DNA of 64,000 nt from Candidatus Liminaster caballi (lineage in GTDB: Bacteria; Bacteroidota; Bacteroidia; Bacteroidales; UBA3663), in contig JAGHUA010000003.1 of the NCBI GenBank assembly GCA_018065085.1, forward strand, positions 1 to 64,000, given 5' to 3'. The position numbers and the translations under genes are program-made. Positions 43,492 to 53,103 of this stretch are shown here, in pieces. Numbering within the stretch: the first letter of the stretch is position 1; every line of letters starts with the position of its first letter. A model generated the notes under the pieces. It ran no database searches, had not been told where the DNA came from, and was given only the letters and a program-made list of their open reading frames with translations.

Positions 43492-44862
43492 TTAGGATTT
43501 CATGCCGATGATCTCCTCAATACTGCCTGGCTTGCGGCGACCGATTCGCTGCGCACCGTCGGCAGTGATGAGCCAGTCTTCCTCGTTGCGCATGCCGCCG
43601 AAGTCCTTGTAGGCTTCAAGACGGTCATAGCAGATGAACTCCTTGAACTTGCCTGCTGCGCGCCACTGGTCGATGAGGTCTGGGATGAAGTAGATGCCCG
43701 GTTCGACAGTGAAGACAAAGCCTGGTTCGAGTTCGCGGCCAAGTCGCAATGAACGGAATCCGAAGCGAGGGTCTTTCTCGGCTCCGCGCGGATAACCGAC
43801 ATGTACTTCGCCATAGTTCTCCATGTCGTGCACGTCAAGACCCATCATGTGACCAAGTCCGTGAGGCATGAACATGGCTACGGCACCAGCTTCGGCTGCC
43901 TCCATCGGATCGCCTTTCATGAGGCCAAGACCTTTCAGACCGTCGGCAATGCTTGCCCATGCTGCCACATGGCACTCGCGGTAGGTGATGCCCGGACGGA
44001 TCATCTCTGTTGCACGCGTGTACGTATTATATAATATGTGATAGACTTCCTTCTGACGCTGTGTGTAGTCGGCGCCCACTGGCATGGTGGTGGTGCAGTC
44101 GCCGGCATAGTGCATATCGTTCTCTGCACCGGCATCGAGCAGGAGCAGGTCGCCATCGTGCAGTTCGTGGATGTATCCGTGGTTGTGGAGAGTCTCGCCG
44201 TGGCTTGTGGCGATGGTTGGGAACGAGAGATAGCTGCCTTCGCGCAGAGCCACCTCATTGATGGCTGCTGCAATCTGCTTCTCGGTCATGCGCGGACGTA
44301 CCATACGCATTGCCAGCTCGTGCATATCGACAGTGATGTTGATGGCTTCCTCAATCTCGACGAGTTCTTCGTCTGACTTATGGTTGCGCATGTCTGCCAG
44401 GGTGTAGATGAGCTGGAGCGATGGCTGGGCGGCAGTGCCGAGCAGTTCGCGCATCCACATGATGGTGTGACCGCGATATGGCGGAACGAAATGGATAGGC
44501 TGGTGCTTTGCCTGAGCCTCGCCCACATACTTGGCAAGGTCTGCCAACGGACGGGTCTCGGTCACACCCACCTCCAGAGCCTGTTCGGCCAATGTGGGCT
44601 GCTTGCCTGTCCAGATAATATCATCGATGGTGAGTTCGTCACCGAAGATGATGGTGCGCTGTGCATCGACATCGATGACTGCAGCCAGTCCCTCGCAGTC
44701 AAGTCCGAAGAGGTAGAGGAATGTACTGTCCTGACGGAACGGATAGTTATTGTCAGGATAATTCATGCTTGCGATGCCGTTGCCCAGAAAGAGCAGCAGG
44801 CCGCTGCCCATGGCCTCTGAGAGGCGGGCACGACGCTCGGTGTAGGTTTCTTTGCTAAACAT
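43492..44862 (-). CDS. pepP: Xaa-Pro aminopeptidase (M24)
   Basis: LLLDAGAENDMHYAGDCTTTMPVG, MPHGLGHMMGLDVHDM, GFVFTVEPGIYFIPDLI metal-site motifs. Confidence 0.9.
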   Translation of the reverse strand: MFSKETYTERRARLSEAMGSGLLLFLGNGIASMNYPDNNYPFRQDSTFLYLFGLDCEGLAAVIDVDAQRTIIFGDELTIDDIIWTGKQPTLAEQALEVGVTETRPLADLAKYVGEAQAKHQPIHFVPPYRGHTIMWMRELLGTAAQPSLQLIYTLADMRNHKSDEELVEIEEAINITVDMHELAMRMVRPRMTEKQIAAAINEVALREGSYLSFPTIATSHGETLHNHGYIHELHDGDLLLLDAGAENDMHYAGDCTTTMPVGADYTQRQKEVYHILYNTYTRATEMIRPGITYRECHVAAWASIADGLKGLGLMKGDPMEAAEAGAVAMFMPHGLGHMMGLDVHDMENYGEVHVGYPRGAEKDPRFGFRSLRLGRELEPGFVFTVEPGIYFIPDLIDQWRAAGKFKEFICYDRLEAYKDFGGMRNEEDWLITADGAQRIGRRKPGSIEEIIGMKS

Positions 44863-44911
44863 ATTATTTTTCTATTTTTATAGATTACTTTTCCGTATTG
44901 TCTTCAACCTG

Positions 44912-46360
44912 TCATTCCATTTCATAGCATCCGAGCGACGGACTGTCGGTTTTGCGCGGGTTGCCGTCGAGGTCGAGAGGAATGTGGATGTCCATGGTGT
45001 CGAGCGATGCGCCGTAATGAAGGGCAGGAGAGCCTTCAGAGAGATGGAAGTCGAAGGCGTAGTTCTGGCGATCGGTCAGAAGGAAGAGTGGGTCTTCATT
45101 CCAGAGTGTCGAGATGAAATCATCATCGTCATAGCCGTCGGCGCGGAGCAGGCAGTGGTTGAAGCGGTAGGTGAAGATGCTGTCGGCATAGACAGGCTGT
45201 CCCGTTTGGTCCTGGTCGATGACCACGCGGAAATAATCGGGACGCACATCAGGATTGAACCACGAACCCCAGACGATGGAGTTGGTGAAGGTGGCTCGAT
45301 GGAGAGGCGTGAGACGCACGGAAGCCGTGTCGATATTGCACATGTAAACAGCCTCACTGGTCACCTGCTTCGAGAAATTATAATTGGCCAATGTACAGTG
45401 CATGATGTCATGCCAGCCACCATAGAGGGCGAGCAGGGAACCGGCGGCATTTGCCAGTTCGCAGTTAAGAAGCTGCATCGAAGACATGCGGCATGTGATG
45501 AGGTTGCCGTCGGAATTGCGGATGCGGCAGCTGTTGAACACCACATTGGCCGAGTCGATGACGATGCCCTGACTCATGCCATGGATGTCGGTGTGGACAA
45601 ACTGGCAGTCCTTGGCCTGATCGGTGATGAAGAGCGAGCCCCATTGCGAGGGCAGGTCATCGTAGGCAAGGTTGGGGAACATATTGTCGGTGCGGTCGCC
45701 ACGGATGATGACGGGCGATGACTGCGTGCCGAGACACTGGAGAGTGCCGCGCACTATGATGTCGGCCTTGTCATGAAGGTAGAGCGTTACGCTGTCGGCC
45801 AAAATGAGGCTGATGCCTTCCGGCACCACAAGACTGTCGAACACCTGCACCTCAAGACCATGCGGCCACGTGGCGTCGGCATTGAGCACCTCGCCCTCAA
45901 GTTTCAGCACATCCTTGCTGTCGGCACAAAGCACCACGCTCTGCTGCTGACCATTGCAAGTGATGTCAATGAAGTCCTCATGATGGACAATGCCCTGACT
46001 GGTATGCGGGAAGGTGGCCTCGACAAAGACAAAGAGCGAGTCGCCACCGGCAATGCGCAGAAGGTCGGGGTTGGTGAACGAAGTGCCGCTCATTCCATCG
46101 ACATTCATGCGGAAACCGCTTCCGCCGTCACTTCGCAAGGCAATGCTGCTGAGTCTGATCTCACGGCTGTGGCGGTTGTAGAGATGCAGCTGATAGGTCT
46201 GACTGCTGTTGCCTGCAAGGATCGTGCCCAGACGAAGAGTGTCGAGCGACGGCGTAGGCTGAGCTCCCGCCGAGGTGTCGAGATCGTCAGAGCAAGACGC
46301 GATGCCCAAACAGAGCATTACGCCAATCAACAAGACAAATATGTGAAGGAGGGCTTTCAT
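44912..46360 (-). CDS. Lipoprotein with right-handed beta-helix-like repeats
   Basis: MKALLHIFVLLIGVMLCLGIASCSDD; parallel-beta-helix style sequence; start moved from the 46636 ORF start to exclude the 9-bp repeats. Confidence 0.65.
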   Translation of the reverse strand: MKALLHIFVLLIGVMLCLGIASCSDDLDTSAGAQPTPSLDTLRLGTILAGNSSQTYQLHLYNRHSREIRLSSIALRSDGGSGFRMNVDGMSGTSFTNPDLLRIAGGDSLFVFVEATFPHTSQGIVHHEDFIDITCNGQQQSVVLCADSKDVLKLEGEVLNADATWPHGLEVQVFDSLVVPEGISLILADSVTLYLHDKADIIVRGTLQCLGTQSSPVIIRGDRTDNMFPNLAYDDLPSQWGSLFITDQAKDCQFVHTDIHGMSQGIVIDSANVVFNSCRIRNSDGNLITCRMSSMQLLNCELANAAGSLLALYGGWHDIMHCTLANYNFSKQVTSEAVYMCNIDTASVRLTPLHRATFTNSIVWGSWFNPDVRPDYFRVVIDQDQTGQPVYADSIFTYRFNHCLLRADGYDDDDFISTLWNEDPLFLLTDRQNYAFDFHLSEGSPALHYGASLDTMDIHIPLDLDGNPRKTDSPSLGCYEME

Positions 46361-46390
46361 AGAGGGAAAGGGTTTGGGGAGGCTTTTGTT

Positions 46391-46480
46391 GCCAATTAGG
46401 CCAATTAGGCCAATAGGGCTAATTAGGCTAATAGGACTAATTAGGCTAATAAGGCCAATAGGGCCAATAAGTCCAATACT
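46391..46480. repeat. About ten tandem degenerate 9-mers (gccaattag gccaattag gccaatagg gctaattag ...)
   Basis: Read directly; same family, inverted, as 41531..41575. Confidence 0.9.
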
Positions 46481-47048
46481 ATGGTGTTGCCACGAGGATG
46501 TCACCGTTGCAGTGGGCGTGGTATTGGCGGAGGAGGTAGTTTTTCTTGTTGGCAGGGCCGCTGGTTGGGGTTGGCATTCCCCAGAACACATGACCGAACA
46601 CCGACCCGCACTTGTCGCATTGGGCATTGAAACCATCGACGGTCAGGCGATGAAGTTTCTCGGCAGGACTGCCTCCACGGCTGTAGCAATAAGGACAGGC
46701 AAGGTCGTAGGCATAGACCGACGACGAACTGAGATCATGACACAGCAGCAATCCGCCAGTGCCGACCTCATCGGTGGCCATCAGCTTCTGTTTGTCATAG
46801 ATGCGCACGTAACCGCCGGGGCTGTCGATGTGTGCCTGACCCGTGCCCTGACCCATGGCGAGGTTGATGGTGCCGATGTTGCACGAGTAATGGACTCTGC
46901 CGGCAGGCACGGGACTCTCGATGGTGCTGTCGTCGCACGACGTGAGCATCATGATCAATGCCAATACTGCGAGCAAGGACCACGCCATGCCTCTTACAGT
47001 CGTTGCGAGCACAGACAGCTTATTCCACCAGACGGGCAACAGCATCAT
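46479..47048 (-). CDS. Lipoprotein with Rieske-like fold signature (CPYC...CDKC)
   Basis: LTSCDD lipobox; YDLACPYCYSRGG...LTVDGFNAQCDKCGSVFG...GPANKKNYLLRQYHAHCNGD. Confidence 0.6.
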   Translation of the reverse strand: MMLLPVWWNKLSVLATTVRGMAWSLLAVLALIMMLTSCDDSTIESPVPAGRVHYSCNIGTINLAMGQGTGQAHIDSPGGYVRIYDKQKLMATDEVGTGGLLLCHDLSSSSVYAYDLACPYCYSRGGSPAEKLHRLTVDGFNAQCDKCGSVFGHVFWGMPTPTSGPANKKNYLLRQYHAHCNGDILVATP

Positions 47049-48351
47049 CGACCTTATTGAAATTGAAACCTTGCAGCACCTCGTCCATCAGCGCCGTGAT
47101 GCGGTCGTTGCAGAGGTTGCCTACCGAACCTTCGTGCGTGTGATGAACCTCCTTGACCGGAGTGAACTTGCCAGCCTCGATGTCGAGACCTACCTTCTTG
47201 TAGGCATCGCGGAATGGCATACCCTCGGTGGCAAGACGGTTGACCTCCTCGACCGAGAACATCAGGTCATAGCGTGAGTCATCGAGGATGTGGTCGTTGA
47301 CGGTGATGTGCTCCATCATCAGAGTCACCATGCGCAGGATGTCCTTCAGTTCGTCGAACGTAGGCAGGAACACCTCCTTGATGATCTGCAGGTCGCGGAA
47401 ATAGCCGCTTGGCAGGTTGTTGCATATCATCATGATCTCCTGTGGCACAGCCTGTATCTTGTTGCACTTGGCACGTGTCAGCTCGAAGACATCAGGGTTC
47501 TTCTTGTGTGGCATGATGCTCGAACCTGTGGTGAAGGCGTCGTGCAGCTTGATGAAACCGAAGTTCTGCGATGAGAACATACAGGCGTCGAATGCCAGCT
47601 TTGCCACGGTTGCAGCCACTCCTGCCAGAGCCTGACTCACGATGCGCTCGGTCTTGCCTCGTCCCATCTGGGCATAAACCACGTTGTATGCCATCGAGTC
47701 AAAGCCCAGCAGATCGGTGGTCATCTGTCGGCGGAGAGGGAACGATGAGCCGTAGCCCGCAGCCGAACCCAAAGGATTGCGGTTGGTGACCTTGTATGCC
47801 GACTGCAACACCATCAGGTCATCGACCAGCGACTCGGCATAAGCGCCGAACCAAAGTCCGAATGACGAAGGCATTGCCACCTGCAGATGGGTGTAGCCCG
47901 GCATGAGCACATCCTTGTATTTCTCGCTTTGGGCAATGAGCATGTCGAACAGAGCCTTGACCGACTTGGTGACCTCCTGCAGTTCGTGACGCATGTAGAG
48001 TTTCAGATCGACCAGCACCTGATCGTTGCGGCTGCGTCCGCTGTGTATCTTCTTGCCGATGTCGCCCAGACGGCGGGTGAGCAGCAGTTCGACCTGCGAG
48101 TGGACATCCTCAATGCCCTCCTCAATGACGAACCTGCCTTCCACGGCATCCTTGTAGATGAGTTTCATCTCGCCGAGCAGCACGCTGAGCTCCTCGCTGG
48201 TCAGAAGGCCGATTGACTGGAGCATGGTGATGTGTGCCATCGAGCCGAGCACGTCGAACGGAGCCAGGTAAAGGTCCATTTCGCGGTCGCGTCCGATGGT
48301 GTATTTCTCAATATCCTTATCGACCTGTACGGATTTTTCCCAAAGTTTCAT
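47020..48351 (-). CDS. argH: Argininosuccinate lyase
   Basis: MKLWEKSVQVDKDIEKYTIGRDREMD..., GSSIMPHKKNPDVFE fumarase/aspartase signature. Confidence 0.93.
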   Translation of the reverse strand: MKLWEKSVQVDKDIEKYTIGRDREMDLYLAPFDVLGSMAHITMLQSIGLLTSEELSVLLGEMKLIYKDAVEGRFVIEEGIEDVHSQVELLLTRRLGDIGKKIHSGRSRNDQVLVDLKLYMRHELQEVTKSVKALFDMLIAQSEKYKDVLMPGYTHLQVAMPSSFGLWFGAYAESLVDDLMVLQSAYKVTNRNPLGSAAGYGSSFPLRRQMTTDLLGFDSMAYNVVYAQMGRGKTERIVSQALAGVAATVAKLAFDACMFSSQNFGFIKLHDAFTTGSSIMPHKKNPDVFELTRAKCNKIQAVPQEIMMICNNLPSGYFRDLQIIKEVFLPTFDELKDILRMVTLMMEHITVNDHILDDSRYDLMFSVEEVNRLATEGMPFRDAYKKVGLDIEAGKFTPVKEVHHTHEGSVGNLCNDRITALMDEVLQGFNFNKVDDAVARLVE

Positions 48352-48419
48352 CGCTTTGTCTGTTATGTGAGGAGCCAGGCAGCCATGTGTGTGGCGCCTG
48401 ACTCCGGTCATGATAATTG

Positions 48420-48878
48420 TTAGTATGGAATACGTGTGAGAGCCTCAGCAATCTGTTCTGCCACGCTCTCGAGCTTATTGCCTACCATCGGGCGGAGGAA
48501 GAACGGGATATCCACATCCACCGTGACCTTGATTTTGGTCTGATATGCAGCCTGTGGGAGCATCTGGATCCAGATGGTGAAGTCGATGGGCGAGTTGTCG
48601 GCGCTGTACTTGACGCACTTTGGCTCTTCACGCTCGATGATCTTGACGGCAGCAGGCATACCGTTGACGGTCAGGTGTGCCGAGTCGCGGTCGAAGTGGA
48701 CGTTGCTGATCTCGATCTTGCCCTGACCCTGCTCCTGCAGCTTGGCCTTGATGGTCTCCTTGAGTTCGGGCGGCATGTTGTCCTTCATCACCTGCAGCTG
48801 GCTGAGGTCGCTCAGGCGGTTATAGACATTCTGCTGGAGGGCATTGACCTCCTTGACTTTGCTTTCGTATCTTGCCAT
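48420..48878 (-). CDS. SRPBCC/START-like domain protein
   Basis: 152-aa ORF of START/polyketide-cyclase-like character. Confidence 0.5.
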   Translation of the reverse strand: MARYESKVKEVNALQQNVYNRLSDLSQLQVMKDNMPPELKETIKAKLQEQGQGKIEISNVHFDRDSAHLTVNGMPAAVKIIEREEPKCVKYSADNSPIDFTIWIQMLPQAAYQTKIKVTVDVDIPFFLRPMVGNKLESVAEQIAEALTRIPY

Positions 48879-48920
48879 TATGTGATGTGATCTAATGGTT
48901 GTGTATGACTGACGGGCGGC

Positions 48921-49562
48921 TTACTTGTCCTGCTTCCACTCGCTTGGGTTGCTGCGCCATTCCTTCAGCACCTCGATGTCCTCGGCCTTGATGTAGTCGA
49001 GTTCGGCTGCCTCGGCGGTGAGCTCGGTGTAGTTCGAGAGGGTGTGGAGAGTCACGCCAGCCTCCTCGAATGCCTTCTGAGCCTGTGGGAACTGGTATGT
49101 GAAGATAGCCACCATGCCGAGCACGTTGACCTTGGCGTCGCGCAGTGCGGCAACGGCCTTGAGCGATGACATACCGGTCGAGATAAGATCCTCAACAACC
49201 ACTACGTTCCAGCCTTCCTGGATCTGACCCTCGATGAGATTGCCCATGCCGTGGTCCTTAGGAGCTGAGCGTACGTAGCAGAATGGCACGCCGAGAGCAT
49301 CGGCTACGAGTGCGCCCTGGGCGATGGCGCCTGTGGCAACACCTGCGATGGCATCAATCTTGCCGCCGTACAGACGCTGGATGGCGCTGACCAATCCGGT
49401 CTTGATGATGGTGCGCACCTCTGGATATGCCAGAGTCTTGCGGTTGTCGCAATAGATTGGTGACTTCCATCCGCTTGCCCATGTGAATGGGTTGTTTGGC
49501 TGCAGTTTTACGGCCTTGATGGCGAGGAGTTTCTCGGCTACGAGACGATCTACGGTTTTCAT
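48921..49562 (-). CDS. pyrE: Orotate phosphoribosyltransferase
   Basis: TWASGWKSPIYCDNRKTLAYP, VVVVEDLISTGMSSL PRPP motif. Confidence 0.95.
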   Translation of the reverse strand: MKTVDRLVAEKLLAIKAVKLQPNNPFTWASGWKSPIYCDNRKTLAYPEVRTIIKTGLVSAIQRLYGGKIDAIAGVATGAIAQGALVADALGVPFCYVRSAPKDHGMGNLIEGQIQEGWNVVVVEDLISTGMSSLKAVAALRDAKVNVLGMVAIFTYQFPQAQKAFEEAGVTLHTLSNYTELTAEAAELDYIKAEDIEVLKEWRSNPSEWKQDK

Positions 49563-49684
49563 TGTGCTTATGATGTTATTTTTGTTAATATGTTCTTTTG
49601 TCCTCTTTGCTGATGCATTACATCTGCGCGCAAAGATATACATTTTAAATAATATATAGAAAACTTTGCCGTTTTTTTTGTCTT

Positions 49685-49733
49685 TTTGATACAAAAAAGC
49701 TGGAGCTGCGACCGAAGTTGCAACTCCAGCTGT
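49685..49733 (-). terminator. Terminator after htpG
   Basis: AGCTGGAGTTGC...GCAGCTCCAGCTTTTTT on minus strand. Confidence 0.75.
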
Positions 49734-49753
49734 GGTTATTTCATGCAGTTTGC

Positions 49754-51820
49754 TTAGAGAAGTTCCTGCGAACGCTTGATGAACTTGGCCAAAGCCTCGC
49801 CGCGAAGCATGCCGCCTTCGAGCAGGGCGAGGTCAATGAGCTGGCGCAGGGTCACGTCTGTCACGGCGTACTTGCCAACGGCTTCCTTCTCCTTGGCCTT
49901 GAGTCCCTCTACGTCCTTGCGCAGAGAGTCGAGCAGCGAGTCCTTGTCCTGTGGGAATTCGCCTGCCTTGGCCTTGTACTTCTCTTCCTCCAGCGGCTTG
50001 ATCTGAGCCTCCTTGTCGCTGATCTCAGTGGCGAGAGGCGAGAGCTCGGCGTTGAGGGCCGACTTGGCAGCGTCGAAGATCTTCTTGACTGTCGGAGCCT
50101 CGGTATTGACGATGAGCGTGTATTGGTCAGGCATCTGGCCATAGAAGCTCATACCGCCGCCCTGCAGGTGGTTCATCTCCTTCATGCGGCGCATCCACTC
50201 GTTCTGTGACACCATGACGGGCTTGTCGTTCTCCTCCATTGCCTGGAAATCGACAGTCCATTCCACCTTCTTGCCGTCAGCACCGCAGGTGTCCGGAATC
50301 TGGCTCTGGAACAGGGTGTTGTTGGCACGGCGTTCGCCCTCGCTGAATTCCACCTTCTTCTGGTCGGCCTTCTTGATGAGGTTGTTCAATGTGTCGGCGT
50401 CGATGCGGCTGAAGTGGCATTTCTCCTGCTTCTGCTCCTGCTGGTTCATCCATGGAGTGTCGAGCTGTCCGCCTGTCTCGATGACGTCATATCCCTTCTG
50501 GCGTGCAGCCTCGATATAAGAGTACTGAGCCACCTTGTCGTCGGTGTAGAGATAGCAGAGCTGACCGTCCTTGTCTGTCTGGTTGCCCTCGACGAGCTTG
50601 CGGTATTCCTCGGCGGTGTAGTAGTTGCCCTCGGTGTTCTTGATCAATGCAAAGTTGATGGCCTTGTCATAGAACTTATCTTCGCTCAGCATGCCATACT
50701 GGATGAAGATCTTGAGGTCGTCCCACTTCTCCTCATACTTCTGGCGGTCCTCGTTGAAGATCTCCAGCAGGCGGTCAGCCACCTTCTTGGTGATGTAGCC
50801 CGAGATCTTCTTGACGTTCTGATCTGACTGGAGGTACGAACGGCTTACGTTCAATGGGATATCCGGTGAGTCGATGACACCGTGGAGCAGCATCATGAAC
50901 TCAGGAACGACGCCCTCCACCTGGTCGGTGACAAACACCTGGTTGCAGTAGAGCTGGATGCGGTCGCGACGGAACTCGTTGTTCTCGATCTTAGGGAAGT
51001 AGAGCACGCCGGTGAGGTTGAACGGATAGTCCACGTTGAGGTGGATCCAGAACAGCGGATCCGGAGCCATAGGGTAGAGGTCATGATAGAAGTTCAGATA
51101 GTCCTCGTCCTTGAGGTCGGATGGCTGGCGTGTCCAGAGAGGGCTTACCTCGTTGATCTGGTTGTCCTCGTCGGTGTCAACCTCCTTGCCGTCCTTCCAC
51201 TCGGTCTTCTTGCCGAACACCACAGGCACAGGCAGGTACTTGCAGTACTTCTTGAGCAGGCCCTCAATGGTCGATTTGAGCGAGAAGTTAGCCTTGTTCT
51301 CGTCGTCGAGCCAGAGGATGATGTCCGTACCGTTCTCTGTGCGCTCGGCATCATCCATTGTGAACTCGGTGTTGCCCTCGCAGCTCCAGCGTGTGGCAGG
51401 AGCGTCCTTATATGACTTTGACACGATCTCCACCTTCTTTGCCACCATGAAGGCCGAGTAGAAACCGAGGCCGAAGTGACCGATGATCGATGCGCCGTCG
51501 TTCTTGTACTTCTCAAGGAACTCGGTTGCGCCCGAGAAGGCAATCTGGTTGATGTATTTGTCGATCTCCTCGGCTGTCATGCCGATGCCGTTGTCGCTCA
51601 CGGTCAGTGTGCCTGCCTCCGGGTCGATGCTGACGCTCACCTTGAGGCCGTCTGTGCTGCCCTGATATTCGCCGGCGCGTGCCAGAGTCTTGAGCTTCTG
51701 TGTGGCGTCAACTGCATTGCTGACCAGCTCGCGGAGGAAGATCTCGTGGTCGCTGTAGAGGAACTTCTTGATTACCGGAAAGATGTTTTCCGATGTTACA
51801 TTGATTGAACCTGTTTTCAT
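49754..51820 (-). CDS. htpG: Molecular chaperone HtpG (Hsp90)
   Basis: LFLRELVSNAVDA-type motif (EIFLRELVSNAVDATQKL), DNGIGMTAEEI, GHFGLGFYSAFMVA. Confidence 0.97.
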   Translation of the reverse strand: MKTGSINVTSENIFPVIKKFLYSDHEIFLRELVSNAVDATQKLKTLARAGEYQGSTDGLKVSVSIDPEAGTLTVSDNGIGMTAEEIDKYINQIAFSGATEFLEKYKNDGASIIGHFGLGFYSAFMVAKKVEIVSKSYKDAPATRWSCEGNTEFTMDDAERTENGTDIILWLDDENKANFSLKSTIEGLLKKYCKYLPVPVVFGKKTEWKDGKEVDTDEDNQINEVSPLWTRQPSDLKDEDYLNFYHDLYPMAPDPLFWIHLNVDYPFNLTGVLYFPKIENNEFRRDRIQLYCNQVFVTDQVEGVVPEFMMLLHGVIDSPDIPLNVSRSYLQSDQNVKKISGYITKKVADRLLEIFNEDRQKYEEKWDDLKIFIQYGMLSEDKFYDKAINFALIKNTEGNYYTAEEYRKLVEGNQTDKDGQLCYLYTDDKVAQYSYIEAARQKGYDVIETGGQLDTPWMNQQEQKQEKCHFSRIDADTLNNLIKKADQKKVEFSEGERRANNTLFQSQIPDTCGADGKKVEWTVDFQAMEENDKPVMVSQNEWMRRMKEMNHLQGGGMSFYGQMPDQYTLIVNTEAPTVKKIFDAAKSALNAELSPLATEISDKEAQIKPLEEEKYKAKAGEFPQDKDSLLDSLRKDVEGLKAKEKEAVGKYAVTDVTLRQLIDLALLEGGMLRGEALAKFIKRSQELL

Positions 51821-52212
51821 GTCTTTCTTTTATTTATATGTTTATCGATAATTTTTGTGTTCAGATGTGCTGCGGCAGTGTTTTGCCGTGCGCACACCCA
51901 GTCATGCAACAAATTTCATGCCAACATTTGTGCCCGTGACAAATTGGCATTGGTTGTGACAATATTGTAGCATTGTAATGTAAACGAATGTTAAAAATTA
52001 GTTATTGCAATGGATTGCGCATAATATTTCTTTAAATAAAATTTGGCAATTAGGCAAAAATGGCTTACCTTTGCACCACCTTAAATACATAACCATAACA
52101 CGATACCTTAAAGTAAACATTTGGGTTACCTTAAATCTAATACCATGTAAACATAAGTTATCAAAATCATTTCAAGGCATGAGAATGTCGCACGATAAAT
52201 GACAATCATTAC

Positions 52213-52992
52213 ATGGGAAAGAAGAATAAACTGATGAAATTCGACGACATGGCAGGTTACGCCAATGTCTTCCAATATTGTTTCGAAGAGTTGCAGGACG
52301 GTGGGTTTCCCCTCCGTGGTCAGTGGCATAGCCAGTACTTCCACAACGACAATCCGATAGTCATCGAACTGGGTTGCGGCAAGGGCGAATACACCGTTGG
52401 CCTTGCCCAGCGCTATCCCGACAAGAACTTCATAGGTTTCGACATCAAGGGCGCACGTATGTGGACGGGTGCTACGCAGGCCTTGGACGAAGGTCTCAGC
52501 AACGTGGCTTTTGTCCGCACCCGCATTGAGCTCATCACGCATTTCTTTGCGCCTGGCGAGGTGAGCGAGATCTGGATTACGTTTGCCGACCCTCAGATGA
52601 AGAAAGTCAACAAGCGTCTCACCTGCTCTCTGTTCATGCAGCGCTATCTTCAGATACTTGCTCCTGCCGGCGTCGTTCACCTCAAGACCGACTCGAACTT
52701 CCTCTTCACCTACACCGAGGAGATGGCACGTGTCAACGCTCTGCCGGTGCTCACTTCCACGCGCGATCTATATAAAGATAATGACTTTGCGTCGGCCGAG
52801 ATTGTCGAGGCGCTCCGAGGCATACGCACCTACTACGAAAGTCAGTGGCTGGCACGCGGCATCGACATCAAGTATCTCGCCTTCCGTCCCGAATCTCGCG
52901 ACCAATGGATCGAACCTGAGGTTGAGATCGAACTCGACTCATACCGTTCGTTCGGACGCGATAAGAGAAGTGCGTTGAATATGCACGTATAG
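52213..52992 (+). CDS. trmB: tRNA (guanine-N7-)-methyltransferase
   Basis: PIVIELGCGKGEYTVGLAQRYPDKNFIGFDIKGARMW, ITFADPQMKK. Confidence 0.92.
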   Translation: MGKKNKLMKFDDMAGYANVFQYCFEELQDGGFPLRGQWHSQYFHNDNPIVIELGCGKGEYTVGLAQRYPDKNFIGFDIKGARMWTGATQALDEGLSNVAFVRTRIELITHFFAPGEVSEIWITFADPQMKKVNKRLTCSLFMQRYLQILAPAGVVHLKTDSNFLFTYTEEMARVNALPVLTSTRDLYKDNDFASAEIVEALRGIRTYYESQWLARGIDIKYLAFRPESRDQWIEPEVEIELDSYRSFGRDKRSALNMHV

Positions 52993-53103
52993 ACAGACCC
53001 TCCCCCAGCCCCTCCGCAAGGGAGGGGAGTGAATAGCTCAGTTGGGACGAGTAAGAATCCATACAATCCGTTGAATCCGTGTTCAAAATAGAAATAATAA
53101 AAT

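Noticed and set aside
46361-46636. N-terminal extension of the beta-helix lipoprotein through the 9-bp repeats
   Set aside because: Signal peptide/lipobox starts at 46360; upstream part is translated repeat DNA
52078-52135. Three ACCTTAAA direct repeats in the trmB leader
   Set aside because: Short, AT-rich and irregularly spaced (27 and 23 bp); could be chance
52126-52680. Minus-strand ORF of 184 aa
   Set aside because: Antisense to trmB, which has clear methyltransferase motifs
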